Positions 28,250 through 39,234 of a DNA stretch of 64,000 nt are shown here, piece after piece; the first letter of the stretch is position 1, and each line of letters starts with the position of its first letter. A program made the position numbers and the translations under genes. Source of the stretch: Closterium sp. Naga37s-1 (Eukaryota > Streptophyta > Zygnematophyceae > Desmidiales > Closteriaceae). Under the pieces are notes generated by a model. That model saw only the letters and a program-made list of their open reading frames with translations, made no database searches and was not told the DNA's origin. The stretch covers positions 124,001 to 188,000 of the forward strand of contig CANJKZ010000541.1 in the NCBI GenBank assembly GCA_947471745.1, written 5' to 3'.

Positions 28250-29350
28250 TAGCTTAGCGCCTACGCGCCCTCCGTTACGCGCCCTCGCGCCCTCCGCGCC
28301 TTAGCGCCCTCCGCGCCCTCCGCGCTCTCCGCGCACTACGCGCCCTCCGCGCCCTAGTCGCGCTTAGCTGACGGCTCCACCCCCCCCTCCTAGCCCGTCG
28401 CCACGGCCAGCGCCTCCTAGCCCGTCGCCACGGCCAGCGCCCTAGCCCGCGCCCTACCTCGTCGCCACGGCCAGCGCCCTAGCTCGCGCCCTACCCCGTC
28501 GCCACGGCCCGCGCCCTAGCTCGCGCCCTACCCCGTCGCCCCGCCCCTTCCCACCGTCACGCCCTCCTACCGCCCGTTCCCACCGTCGAAACCGCCCTCC
28601 CCGCCCCTTCCCCACCGTCGCGACCTCCTCCCCGCCCCTTCCCACCGTCGCGACCTCCTCCCCGCCCATTTCCCACCGTCGCGCCCTCCTCCCGCCCGTT
28701 CCCACCGTCGAAACAGCCCTCCCCGCCCCTTCCCCACCGTCGCGACCTCCTCCCCCCCCCCTTCCCACCGTCGCGACCTCCTCCTCGCCCATTTCCCACC
28801 GTCGCGCCCTCCTCCCGCCCGTTCCCACCGTCGAAACCGCCCTCCCCGCCCCCTTCCCCACCGTCGCGACCTCCTCCCCGCCCCTTCCCACCGTCGCGAC
28901 CTCCTCCTCGCCCATTTCCCACCGTCGCGCCCTCCTCCCGCCCGTTCCCACCGTCGAAACCGCCCTCCCCGCCCCTTCCCCGCCGTCGCGACCTCCTCCC
29001 CGCCCCTTCCCACCGTCGCGACCTCCTCCCCGCCCATTTCCCACCGTCGCGCCCTCCTCCCGCCCGTTCCCACCGTCGAAACCGCCCTCCCCGCCCCCTT
29101 CCCAACCGTCGCGACCTCCTCCCCGCCCCTTCCCACCGTCGCGACCTCCTCCCCGCCCATTTCCCACCGCCGCGCCCTCCTCCCGCCCGTTCCCACCGTC
29201 GAAACCGCCCTCCCCGCCCCCTTCCCAACCGTCGCGACCTCCTCCCCGCCCCTTCCCACCGTCGCAACCTCCTCCCCGCCCATTTCCCACCGCCGCGCCC
29301 TCCTCCCGCCCGTTCCCACCGTCAAAACCGCCCTCCCCGCCCCTTCCCCA
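28250..29350 (+). repeat. GC-rich leader minisatellite of element A
   Basis: 28250-28540 is built of GCGCCCTCCGC and CCGTCGCCACGGCC words. From 28560 to 29340 a unit of roughly 120 bp repeats about six and a half times, each containing GCCCGTTCCCACCGTCGAAA, two CCGTCGCGACCTCCTCC and one CGCCCATTTCCCACCGTCG. Long Gly/Arg-rich minus-strand ORFs here are by-products. Confidence 0.85.
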
Positions 29351-29672
29351 CCCTTGGCACGCGCCCTAGCCCCACCACCGCCTTGTGCGCGGGGCCCTCT
29401 CCAGCTCTACTGACATTGGTCCATCACTCAGCGGCTGGCAGCCGCTTTCTCTCGCCAGCCGCCTAGGTTAGAGCAGTGTAGCCACTAGTACCTCGCCCCT
29501 AGCGCTTGTAGCTGGAGATCCACCGTTTCACGCCTAGACTAGGTCGCTCAGTGCTCCTAGCCTCTCGTTTCGCCGTTGTCACACCTCGCCACTCCTGGCG
29601 CTCCTAGGATTCCCTCATCGTTCTTAGCTCCGCCTCCACCATGCTCCAGCCGCCTCTAGCATTGCCTTCGTT

Positions 29673-30950
29673 ATGGAGTACCGTCGCCTCCGTTTCGATG
29701 CGGAGGGACGCCCGTTAGAGTTCGGTACCTGGCAGCGCCAGACCACGCGCTTCCTCATCAGCCAGCGTCAGGACGGCGCCACACTGTGGGCCCACGCGTC
29801 TGGTGCCCTCCAGGCCCCCCCGTCCCCCGCCGCCCTGCCGACCGCCTCGGAGCCGACTCCTACTGCCCAGGCGGAGTACGACCGTCGGGTCCTGGCCCGG
29901 GATGTGTGGCTCTCTCGTGACGCTGCTGCCGCTCTCACGCTGACGGAGCTTCTCCCCCGACTGAGGCCGCCCACTTTGACCAGGTGGAGACAGCACAGGG
30001 GGTTTGGGATGCTATTGTTGCCCGCTATTCCACCCCTTCCTCTGCCTCCCTCAATCGCCTCCTCATGCCGTTCGTGTTTCCCGACCTAGGCTCGTTTGCG
30101 ACCTCCGCTCGCTTGACGCCGGTTTCCGTGCGGCCTGTACCGACGCACAGCTTCTTGTTGCTCCCCCCCCCATGTGGCTCACTGTGCACTGGTTAGTCAC
30201 CCGCCTCCCTGACCACCTTGCCACTGCTCGCGACGCGCTTCTCCAGAAGCACCCCACTGAGCTCACTATCGATCTCCTTGAGACCGCTCTCGGGACGATC
30301 AAGAGTAGCCTCCTCACCGTTGCCTCCGCCACTGACGCGGTGGCCCCCCGTCTCTTTGCGGGGTGTGCCGCCCCTCAGCTTCCCACTTTCACTGCTACCC
30401 GCGCTTCTACTGCTGTGTCGGTTTCTGGGGACACTGCTGCCGTTTCTGCCGCAGACTGGCAGAAACGGGGCAAGAGTGGCAAGAAGGGCGGGAAGGGGGG
30501 AGGTGGAGGCGGTGGAGGCGGCGGTGGAGGTGGCGGTGGAGGGGGGAGCGGGGCTGGCGGCGGCGGCGGCGGCGGTGGTGCACCAGGAGGAGGGGGACTT
30601 GGAGGAGGTGCAGGACAGCCAGGCCCACCCACTAGTGGTGGCCCGACCGGTGGGGGTGTTGGCACACAGCAGCAGCAGCCACAGCAGCACCAGCCACAGC
30701 AGGGACAGCAGCAGCAGCAGGGACCGCAGCAGCAGCAGGCACTGCAGCAGTTCCAGCAGTGGGGGCCCCCGCTACAGTGGGGTCCGCAGCAGCACTGGGG
30801 TCCCCCACCGCAGTGGGGTCCGGGAGGACCAGGGAGCACCGGCCGCAGCAGCAGCACTTCCAGCTGGGCCCCTCGCCCCCCTCGCCGTGACACTGGCCCC
30901 TGCACCCACTGGTGCCTCACCGGACCGGCAGCCCCTGTCTCTGTGGTCGC
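29673..30950 (+). pseudogene. gag: Gag of element A (two frameshifts)
   Basis: Starts MEYRRLRFDAEGRPLEFGTW at 29673 and shifts frame near 29955 (continuing as FDQVETAQGVWDAIVARYST, a UBN2-like segment) and again near 30110 (CTDAQLLVAPPPMWLTVHWL, LLQKHPTELTIDLLETALG). A Gly-only stretch (about 30,497-30,600), a Gln-rich stretch and a degenerate zinc knuckle (CLCGRDDHSAARC, one residue short between the first two Cys) follow. The last part overlaps the pol frame. Confidence 0.75.
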
Positions 30951-33265
30951 GACGACCACTCTGCCGCGCGGTGCTTCCGCCGCCTCGACGACCTCTACCG
31001 TGCTCGTTGGGGCCCTGCGGCGACCACGCCTCGTTGGGTTCGGCTGTTAGCCCGTAAGATTGATGTGTTTGATCTGTCTATGGACGATGCTCGTCAGCAT
31101 GCTTTGTATGCTGATGTTGACTTTAGTGCTGATGGATCTGTGTGCTCGCGTGTTCGTAGATTAGCTTGCTTGCCTCCTGCTAGTGTAGACTTGTGCCTTT
31201 CTAGTCTAGGTGCTTGTGTTGATGCTCCAGGTGCTTGTGTAGCTACTAGGACAGGTGACCCTCCGGCTGAGGCATCCCTGTCTTTCACACTGGACTCGGG
31301 CGCGTCTCAGTGCTTCTTCCGCGACCACACGACCCTCACGCCTCTCCTCACTCCTGTTTCGGTGACTCTGGCTGATCCTACCTCAGGACCAGCCGTTGCA
31401 CGTAGCTCCACTACCCTCCCGTGTCCTGTGGTCCCCTCTGGTGTCCTGAGCGGCCTCCACATCCCCTCGTTCACTCGGAACTTGGTGGGTGTTGGATACC
31501 TCCAGGACAGGGGGATCACGGTTACCTTTGTGGGGGGTGGGAGGACTGCGGTCTGTACAGACGCTACCACAGGTGCTGTCCTGTCCACGTTCACCAGGGA
31601 GCCCCGCTCCGATCTCTACGTTCTCCACACCGAGCGCTCCCCGGTTGCGTCCGCCCCTCAGGTCGTCGCGTCCCCTCCAGTCCAGGTGTCCAGTCCGGTT
31701 GCTGTGTCTAGCCAGGTGGTCGTGTCTGGTCCGGTTGCTGTGTCCAGTCCAGTTGCTGCGTCTTGCTCCTGTCGCTCTCTCACCCACCGCACCGTCTTGT
31801 GGCACCACCGCCTTGGTCACCCGTCGATCCCTCGCCTTCGCGGCATGCACAGCCAGGGACTTGTCACAGGTCTCCCACGCAACTTTCCGTGGCTCCCTCC
31901 CTCGCTTGCTCCCCCTTGCACTCCTTGCGTCGCCGGTCGCTTACGTGCCTCTCCCCACTCCTCCTCCCTTCGTCCGGCCACTGCTCCCTTCAAGACTCTC
32001 CACTTGGACGTCTGGGGCCCTGCCCCGACGCAGGGATCTGGGAGGGAGCGTTTCTTTCTAGTGGTTGTCGACGACTACTCTAGGTACACCACAGTGTTCC
32101 CTCTCGCGAAGAAGTCCGAGGTGACTGCTACGCTGATCCGGTGGCTCTTGGCTACTGAGGGCACTCGTGGTCGTCGTGTCAGTTGTCTCCACTCCGACCG
32201 TGGGGGCGAGTTTCGCTCCGGCATTCTTGGCGGATTCTGCGGCGAACAGGGCATCACACAGTCCTGGACGCTTCCGGAGTCCCCACAGCAAAATGGGGTA
32301 GCTGAGCGCCGCATTGGCTTGGTCGTGGACATTGCCCGCACGTCCATGATCCATGCCCGTGCGCCCCATTTTCTGTGGCCCTACGCGGTTCGCTACGCCG
32401 CACACCAGCTGAACCTCCAGCCGCGTGTCTCGCGGCCCGAGGCTTCACCGACCAGTCTTTGGACCGGGTCCCCTGGTGTTGGGTCGGCCTTTCGTGTCTG
32501 GGGCTGCCTTGCGCTTGTTCGCGACACCTCCGCGGACAAGCTCTCGGCACGTGCCGTCCCCTGTGTCTTCCTTGGTTTCCCGGTGGACTCTGCCGACTGG
32601 TCCTTTTACCACCCTCCCCTCCACCAGTTCCTAGACTCCCGTGACGTCCGGTTCAACGAGTCAGTGTCCTACTACACCCGGTACCCCTGTCGAGGTCTCC
32701 CGGTACCCCCTCCCCCCCTTTTCCTCGCACCCTCTCCTCCTCCTGCTCCTGCTCCTCCGGTACCCCCGCCCCCCCCTGGTCCTGCCCCGTCTGGTGTGTC
32801 CCACGCTACCCCTCTTCCCTCGGTCGCGCGCCAGGTAGCGTCTCCCTCCCCGCAGTCCTCCTCCCAGTCCCCTCAGCAGCCCTCGGCACTTCCGCGACAG
32901 GTGGTTGTGGACTCTGGGGTCGTTGGCGTTGGGGGTGCTGCCACTGGAGGTGCTCGGTCTGGGGGTGCTCGTTCGCAGGGTGCTGGAGCTGGAGGTGCTG
33001 GCACTGGGGGTGCTAGTTCTGGGGGTGCTGGAGTTGGAGGCGCTGGTGCTGGAGGCACTGACGCTGGAGGTGCTGGTTCTGGGGGTGCTGGCTCTGGGGG
33101 TGCTGGTTCTGAGCAGACTGGAGCTGGAGACCCTGGCTCTGCGGAGTCCACTCCGCCTCCCCACCGCCACGACACGCGTCTCCAGGCTGCCCGTCGGCGA
33201 GAGCGTGAGGAGCAGGAGCGGTTGGAGAGGGAGCGGCAGGAGCTGCGGGTGCTGGACCTGCTGGA

Positions 33266-33310
<45 letters not shown>

Positions 33311-34155
33311 GCAGCAGCAGCAGCCGTCGCAGCCGCAGCAGCCGCAGCTGCCACCGCAGCTTCCTCTAGAGCGGCAGTTGTTCTCACCTGTGAGTGGCCT
33401 GCGGGCCCTTGGCCTTTCCTCCTCTCCTTTTGTCCACTCCCAGTCTCCTCCTGTGTTTGGTCCTACGTTTCCTCCTCCTGACGACCGTCCGGCGGTCTGG
33501 TCTTCTTCTCCTCCTCAGTCTCCTCCTCCTGAGGCCCGTCACGTCTGGACCACTCGTTGTCCTCCGCGTGCTCGTCACTCGTCCCCTGTTCCCGACCTCC
33601 GCACTGCCCTCCTTTGTTCATCTCTTCGTCGTTCTCCTCCTGAGTCCGTTCTCCCGTCTCCTCCTCCGTCCTCTCTTCCCGCCCTCCCCACTCCTATCTC
33701 TGACTACTACCGTGTTGTTCGTCCTGTTGTCTCCAGTGTCCTCGCCACTCTTGTCACCGACTCTCGTTTCCTGCCGTCGTCTGTCTCGGCCCTCACTGTC
33801 GCTGTTACTGAGTTTGCTGCCGCCAGCCGCCTTGACTACGCCACCAGTGTGGTGCCAGGTCCTCCCTACCGTCCTCTGTCCGTCGGGGGTGAGTTTGCCC
33901 TTGGCTGTGACGTCCTAGAGGACAGAGAGTCTGAGTTGGAGTACTGGGCAGCCGCTTCTCCCTCTGTTTGTGCCATGCTGCTTTCCCCTGAGGGAGACCC
34001 CGACGCCCTTGACATACCGACTCCTTGCACTTACCGCGAGGCAGTGTCAGGGGCGTGGGCCTCTCAGTGGAAAGCGGCTATGGACTCAGAGTTGGCGTCT
34101 TGGAGATCCACAGGCACCTACGTCGACGCAGTTCCCCCTCCCAGGGCGAACGTAG
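30912..34155 (+). CDS. pol: Pol of element A: protease, integrase and linker
   Basis: One open frame. Protease: FTLDSGASQCFFRDHT. GAG-pre-integrase: LWHHRLGHPSIPRLRGMHSQ, followed by the Cys pair CTPCVAGR. Integrase core: TLHLDVWGPAP, VVVDDYSRYTTVF, LHSDRGGEFRSG and SPQQNGVAERRIG, i.e. all three DDE residues. Then a low-complexity linker of about 600 codons with Pro-rich, Gly/Ala-rich and poly-Gln (33270-33340) blocks. RT begins at SQWKAAMDSELASW. A 1-base deletion near 34155 (relative to element D's NIVSGMW) throws the frame, ending the ORF at 34181. Confidence 0.88.
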
Positions 34156-35017
34156 TCGAGGCATGTGGCTCTTCAAGGTGAAGCGGCCGCCTGGAGTACC
34201 GCCGGTGTTCAAGGCGCGCTACGTGGCTAGGGGCTTCAATCAGCGTGAGGGAGTTGACTTCTTCCAGACCTTTGCCCCGACCCCGAAGATGACTACTCTT
34301 CGGGTGTTACTCCACATAGCAGCGCAGCGAGACTACGAGCTGCACTCCCTCGACTTCTCCACTGCGTTTCTCCAGGGCCAGCTACACGAGGAGATCTGGC
34401 TGCGACGTCCTCCTGGCTTCACTGACACCTTCCCACCTGGGACCCAGTGGAGCCTGAGGCGACCAGTCTACGGTCTCCGCCAGTCGCCCCGTGAGTGGCA
34501 CGACACTCTTCGCTCCACGCTTCGTGACCTTGGGTTTCGTCCTTCGTCTGCCGACCCTTCGTTGTTTGTCCGTGAGGGTTCTACTCCTTTCTTTATCCTT
34601 GTCTACGTCGACGACTTGGTCTTTGCTACAGCATACAGGGCAGCACTGGCTCAGGTGAAGTCCAAACTGCAGAAGAGACACAAGTGCACTGACCTGGGTG
34701 AACTGCAGCGCTACCTTGGCCTGCAGATCACCAGGGACAGAGCCGCTCGCACCATCACACTGACGCAGTCACACATGGTACAGCAGGTCCTTCGGCGGTT
34801 CGACTTCCAGTTCTCCACCACACAGCCCACTCCTCTTGCTGTTGACCACAGACTCACTGGCCCCTTTCCTGACGAGCCCTTTCAGTCCAGTGGTCCCTAC
34901 GCAGAGCTGGTGGGCTGCCTCATGTACCTGATGACGTGTACTCGCCCGGACCTCGCCTTTCCCCTCAGCATCCTTTCTCGCTTTGTTGCGACTGGGAGAC
35001 ACCGTCCTGTCCACTAG
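34156..35017 (+). pseudogene. pol: RT of element A (shifted frame, ends in TAG)
   Basis: Continues pol in the +1-shifted frame. FKARYVARGFNQREGVDFFQ, LDFSTAFLQGQLHEEIW, RRPVYGLRQSPREWHD and the active site ILVYVDDLVFATA are all present. TAG at 35015 replaces what is an open codon after KVH in element D. Confidence 0.88.
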
Positions 35018-35026
35018 ACAGCTGCT

Positions 35027-35581
35027 GTGAGGGTGGCGAAGTACCTGGCGACTACATCAGGCATGGGGCTTGTACTTGGAGGGACTCAGCCAGTGACGTT
35101 GACTGGTCACTGCGACTCTTCCTACGCTGACGACGTGGAGACTCAGCGCTCGACTCAGGGTTACTGCTTCAGTCTGGGAGCTGGAGTTGTGTCGTGGAGG
35201 TCCACACGGTCGTCGTCTGTGGCTACTTCCAGTGCTGAGGCAGAGATCTACGCTGGTGCCATGGCGGCATAGGAGCTTCGCTGGTTGACCTTCTTGCTCG
35301 CCGACCTTGGTGAGCGGTCTCGCTCTGCACCGACCTTGTACGCTGACAACAAGGCCATGATCCTCCTGTGTCGAGAGCCTCGACTGGAGAGCAGAGTGAA
35401 GCATATTGACGTGAGGTACTTCCTCCTGCGAGAGCTGCAGCGACGCGGCCAGGCATGCCTGGACTTTGTGGCCTCCGAGGCCAACACTGCAGACGTCTTC
35501 ACCAAGGCCTTGGCGCTTGGTGATCACCACAGGTTCTGTGTGCAGTTGGGGCTTGTTGAGGTAGGCCCTCGGTTGCTGTAG
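35027..35581 (+). pseudogene. pol: RNase H of element A (internal TAG)
   Basis: Same frame as the RT. VTLTGHCDSSYADDVETQRS, SWRSTRSSSVATSSAEAEIY, then TAG at 35270-35272 where element D has CAG (MAAQELRW), then ELRWLTFLLADLGERSRS to a final TAG at 35581. NTADVFTKALALGDHHRF marks the end of the domain. Confidence 0.87.
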
Positions 35582-35788
35582 TCTTGTTGCTTGCTCTGCT
35601 TGTTGTGTTTTCTTAAATATATCCTAGTGAACTCTTGAAATGGCCTTGTGGTCGCTTGCTTGCGCTCGGAATTTGTGTGGTGTCCTTGAGATCCACCCTG
35701 AGCTTGTCTTGCTTCGTGCTTTGACTGGTCTTGTGACCGTTTGTTCACCATGCTTGCTTTGATGCCCCTCACTTAGCCTACGGGGGTG

Positions 35789-35915
35789 TGTCAAATGTTG
35801 TTATTGGTTGTAGGCTGCAGTGAGTAGCACTCTAAGGAGTACAACACTCTTAGGGTTCCTATTCGTATGACTTGCTCTCTTAAGTCAACCATTCCGTTGT
35901 GTTCAGATTCTAAGA
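35789..35915 (+). repeat. 3' LTR of element A
   Basis: 127 bp, preceded by the purine run ACGGGGGTG, followed by the AATAG duplication. Confidence 0.85.
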
Positions 35916-35920
35916 AATAG

Positions 35921-36466
35921 ACCCGGGGGTCTAATCCTATACCGGGGAAAAAAGGAAGGGGGGGGGGGGGGGGGAGGATGGTCTATTGATTGGGGAGAGT
36001 TTTTATAGACCCAGGGTCTAATCCTACATCCTATTTTTTTAATCTAAGTCATGTCAAACACTCTTTTACGACATCACATGTCACCATTCCGATATCGCGT
36101 CATGAGAAAATTGACCACGCGCTGACGCGAGACAGGCACGTGGTTAGTAATCCAGTCAGATCAGTAGATTTCGCTACCCTGATATGATGTGTCTCACTAC
36201 AGTTTCGTGGAGTTTGAGCTTTCTGCACTAGCGGGGGTCTAATACAGTACTGAATGCATTACAAAAAGGGGGGTCTAATACGAAAGTGGGGATAGCATTA
36301 GACCGGCCCCCATTTAACGACCCGGGGGGCTATAATTTTGGGGGGTCCATTAGCCGGGTAAATACGGTACCTGGATTTCAAAGAGCTCCTTCCTTAGTAC
36401 CGCATATTGAAAACGCTACCCCTTATGTATTCATATAGAAAGGCAACAGAGTAGGAAATTCCTATT
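35921..36466. repeat. Unclassified repeat rich in GGGTCTAAT and CCCGGG
   Basis: Contains several GGGTCTAAT(A/C) words, a G17 homopolymer near 35955 and, near 36345-36372, CCGGGTAAATACGGTACC. The last word recurs in inverted form near 42658 (GTACCGTATTCTCCCGG), on the far side of element C. Probably a miniature element family; I could not define its ends. Confidence 0.4.
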
Positions 36467-36911
36467 TGTTGGGCTGAGAAAAGCCCTTAGGATCTTTGCA
36501 GGACTAAACTCTGGATAGGAATGTTGTAATAGCGGAAGCGTTTAATGATAAGTCTGTGAACCACCTTGCGCTGGTATGTGAGGGCAAAGTTGATTGATTG
36601 AAGCAAAGAGATACAAGGTTTTATATGAGTACAAGGAATACGAAGAGATACAGTAAATAACCGTTTTACTATTGCTGTTGCGGTTCGATACAGTGACGAC
36701 TCGGGCAACTGCTCAATAGCGAGTCAGTTGTTTGTCCTTGCTGTCGCTCTGTACTTGTCAGGTCAAAGGTCGCTGACCTTTGACTTTCGCGTAACCTCCA
36801 GCAGTTGCTCAACCTCCGAGGGTTGACTCGCCGATGCTTCACTTGTGTTTCGCTTCGTTTATGACTTAGTGCTTCGACACGACAGAAGCGCTAAATTACT
36901 TGTTTCCAACA
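36467..36911 (-). repeat. 3' LTR of element C
   Basis: Reads TGTTGGGCTGAG...GTTTCCAACA on the plus strand. Contains a palindromic AAAGGTCGCTGACCTTT with WRKY-type TTGAC cores and a second palindrome around CAACCTCCGAGGGTTG. Confidence 0.9.
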
Positions 36912-38766
36912 CTCCCCTTCGCTTCTGGCAGTATTCGAACTTCTGCTTTCCAAGCTTCTTGGTCAAGTAGTCAGCTGCCATTTCGGATGTGGGGCAGTAA
37001 GACAGCTCGAGTCTCCCCTTCTCGATCTCGTCCTTCACGAAGAAATATCGCAGGGCGATGTGCTTCGTCCTGTTCGCGAATCCATTTTTGTTGGCTATGC
37101 GGATTGCTGACTGGTTGTCGCAGAACAGGGAGAAGCTGGGTAACTGAGCCAGCTTCGCTTCCTCCAGGAGTTCGCGAAGGTACAGTCCTTCTTTGGTGGC
37201 TGAGCAGAGTGCAATATATTCTGCTTCAGCTGAGGAGAGGGCGATTAATTCCTGCTTGCTCGACTGCCAAGAGATGGGCCCGATAGGTTCAAGGCGGTAG
37301 ATGTAGCCGGTGTGCGATCGCCTGTTGTCGGAGTCGCCGGAGTGATCTGCGTCGACGTAGCCGATTAACTTAGGTGCCGAGGTTCCGTTCTTATGATAGG
37401 TCAGGCCGATCTTCGGAGTGCTAACGAGGTAGTGAAGAGCGCGGTCGAGCTCCGCCATGTGTTCTGCTTCAGGTTTCTTGAGGTAGGTCGCGAGTTGACT
37501 TGCGGAGTACGATAGGTCCGGTCGGCAGGTGACAGCTGCGAAGAGAAGGCATCCCAGTTTTCTCTGGTAGTCGCGTATGCCGGCGGGCTTTAGTGGAGCA
37601 GATCCTTCCTTGTTGTTTCCTGCCGTGTAGCGGTATGGCGTGGAGATAGTGGTCGGCGTGAGTGCGAAACGTTTGGCGATGGTGTCGGCGTATTTTGCGG
37701 CGCTGAGGTAGATTGCGTTTTCTTCTTCCTGAATGTTGAGGCCGAGGTATTGTATGACGGTGGACGAGACTGTGAGCGTGAGGTCCTTCTGCAGCTCCCC
37801 TTCAAACCAGGTAGTGACGCCGTCGGTCGACCCGATGTAGAGCAGATCGTCTACGTAGACGATTAGTAGGATGTAGTCGGTGCCTTTTGTCAGCCGGTAC
37901 ATTCCCTGGTCGTGAGGTAGCTGGCGAAATCCTATGCGGATAAGTCTTGCATGCAGGTACTGTTGCCACAGCCTCGGAGCTTGTTTGATGCCGTAGAGCG
38001 ACTTCAGCAGCTGACAGACTTGGTTGGGTTCTCCGTTGGAGCCGTGCGGGAGTTCGACGAAGATTTCAGCGTCAACAGGTGCGTAGAGGAATGCATTCGC
38101 GACGTCGATTTGCCGCAACTTCCTTTTCTTCATGGCGGCGATCGCGAGAAGGATTCGAAGTGAGGTGTGTCGGCTGACCGGGGCGAATGTCTCGGTGAAA
38201 TCGCGTCCGTGTTCTTGGTCGAAGCCGCGTACGACCCAGCGCGCTTTAAACTTGTCGATGGTGCCGTCTGCCTTTGTCTTCACACGGAAGACCCATTTCA
38301 CGGTGAGTACTGTCTTGTTTCGTGCCACGCCGATGGGAACAACCTTCCATGTGTTTCGTTCTTCCAGTGCTTTTAGCTCCTTGTCCATGGCTTCGCGCCA
38401 TTTTTCCCTATGCTTCCCCCCCAGAGCCTGCTGAACTGTGGCAGGCTCCTTAGGAATGGTTGTGCCGTGAACCGCGGTGACGAGGCCAAGTACCTGGAGT
38501 CCGCTCTGTGTGTAGCGGGGGAGTGTTGTGTCATCGGGATAGACTGCTTCATCTCCCGCTTCTGGTGTAGGATTGAAATTTGGTCCTACGCGTTCTGCTT
38601 CGTCAGTGTTGACCTGTGAAGGTGTAACGTAACCGTTGTCGGCGAAGTGGTAGTACACTTCGGCGTTGATGCTGTCGCGTGGATTTTCGTCGTCCATCGG
38701 GACATCAACCGAGCAGTAGGGAAGAGGTCCGGCTTCCTCCGAGGCTCCTTCCACGTTTTGCTCGTC
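36859..38766 (-). CDS. pol: RT and RNase H of element C
   Basis: A long open frame. RT: REKWREAMDKELKALEERNT, TVKWVFRVKTKADGTIDKFK, RWVVRGFDQEHGRDFTETFA, VANAFLYAPVDAEIFVELPH, and active site LLIVYVDDLLYIGS. RNase H: IGYVDADHSGDSDNRRSHTG, SWQSSKQELIALSSAEAEYI, LFCDNQSAIRIANKNGFANR and HIALRYFFVKDEI. The ORF runs past the domain into the LTR. This half is intact; it is cut off from integrase by a TGA at about 38767-38769. Confidence 0.9.
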   Translation of the reverse strand, partial: DEQNVEGASEEAGPLPYCSVDVPMDDENPRDSINAEVYYHFADNGYVTPSQVNTDEAERVGPNFNPTPEAGDEAVYPDDTTLPRYTQSGLQVLGLVTAVHGTTIPKEPATVQQALGGKHREKWREAMDKELKALEERNTWKVVPIGVARNKTVLTVKWVFRVKTKADGTIDKFKARWVVRGFDQEHGRDFTETFAPVSRHTSLRILLAIAAMKKRKLRQIDVANAFLYAPVDAEIFVELPHGSNGEPNQVCQLLKSLYGIKQAPRLWQQYLHARLIRIGFRQLPHDQGMYRLTKGTDYILLIVYVDDLLYIGSTDGVTTWFEGELQKDLTLTVSSTVIQYLGLNIQEEENAIYLSAAKYADTIAKRFALTPTTISTPYRYTAGNNKEGSAPLKPAGIRDYQRKLGCLLFAAVTCRPDLSYSASQLATYLKKPEAEHMAELDRALHYLVSTPKIGLTYHKNGTSAPKLIGYVDADHSGDSDNRRSHTGYIYRLEPIGPISWQSSKQELIALSSAEAEYIALCSATKEGLYLRELLEEAKLAQLPSFSLFCDNQSAIRIANKNGFANRTKHIALRYFFVKDEIEKGRLELSYCPTSEMAADYLTKKLGKQKFEYCQKRRGVLETSNLALLSCRSTKS

Positions 38767-39234
38767 TCAGTCAGCTTCATCTTCTGCCGAGGCGAAGGCT
38801 CGGTCCCCACAGAATCCGCCTGTGACGTCTCGTGAAGTCTCCAAGTTGTACAGGTACGTTGAAAGGGTGAGTCGCTCGTAGAAAATGACATCACGTGCTG
38901 CTACTGTTTCCTTTGAGTGGACGTCGAAAATCTTCCACGCGTTGCAATTCTTTTCAATGCCCAGGTGTAGTCCCCACTGTGCGCGTTGTGAGAATCGGCC
39001 AGCGCGTGCAGCTGGGGGTCGGTACTGTACCATGCAGCTGAAGTTTCGCAACATTTTTGTGCTGCCCAGTTTTCCTGTCCATAGCAGATGCGGTGATGCG
39101 TTGTTCGGAAGCGATGATGACGAAAGCAGGTTGTGCAGCATCACAGCGTGGTCCATTGCCTCGGGCCACTGGTGGTTGGGTAGCCGCATGCCACGTAGCA
39201 GCTTGCGCATGGTGTTCTGAAGGTTCCTGTTCAT
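38767..39234 (-). pseudogene. pol: Integrase C-terminal part of element C (shifted frame)
   Basis: MNRNLQNTMRKLLRGMRLPN follows the frameshift after QQQGVAE. AMDHAVMLHNLLSSSSLPNN and WGLHLGIEKNCNAWKIFD are typical of the copia integrase end. It terminates in TGA, still in frame with the RT ORF. Confidence 0.82.

Larger units (their letters stand above)
28087..35915 (+). mobile_element. Copia element A, full length, coding regions broken
   Basis: 7,829 bp between the target duplication AATAG (28082-28086 and 35916-35920). LTRs of only 127 bp (28087-28213, 35789-35915), differing at about six positions. Primer site TGGTATCGAG at 28214. A 1.4-kb GC-rich leader with a minisatellite, then gag, then pol in order protease, integrase, RT, RNase H. 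Lesions: two frameshifts in gag, one at the start of RT, and two in-frame TAG codons around RNase H. It belongs to the same lineage as element D (GHPSIPRLRGMHS, LHSDRGGEF, SPQQNGVAERRIGL), but cannot make a complete polyprotein. Confidence 0.9.

Noticed and set aside
28454..29325. Three overlapping 236-278-codon minus-strand Gly/Arg-rich ORFs
   Set aside because: All come from the GC minisatellite in the leader of element A; open frames in all minus-strand phases are expected from its composition.
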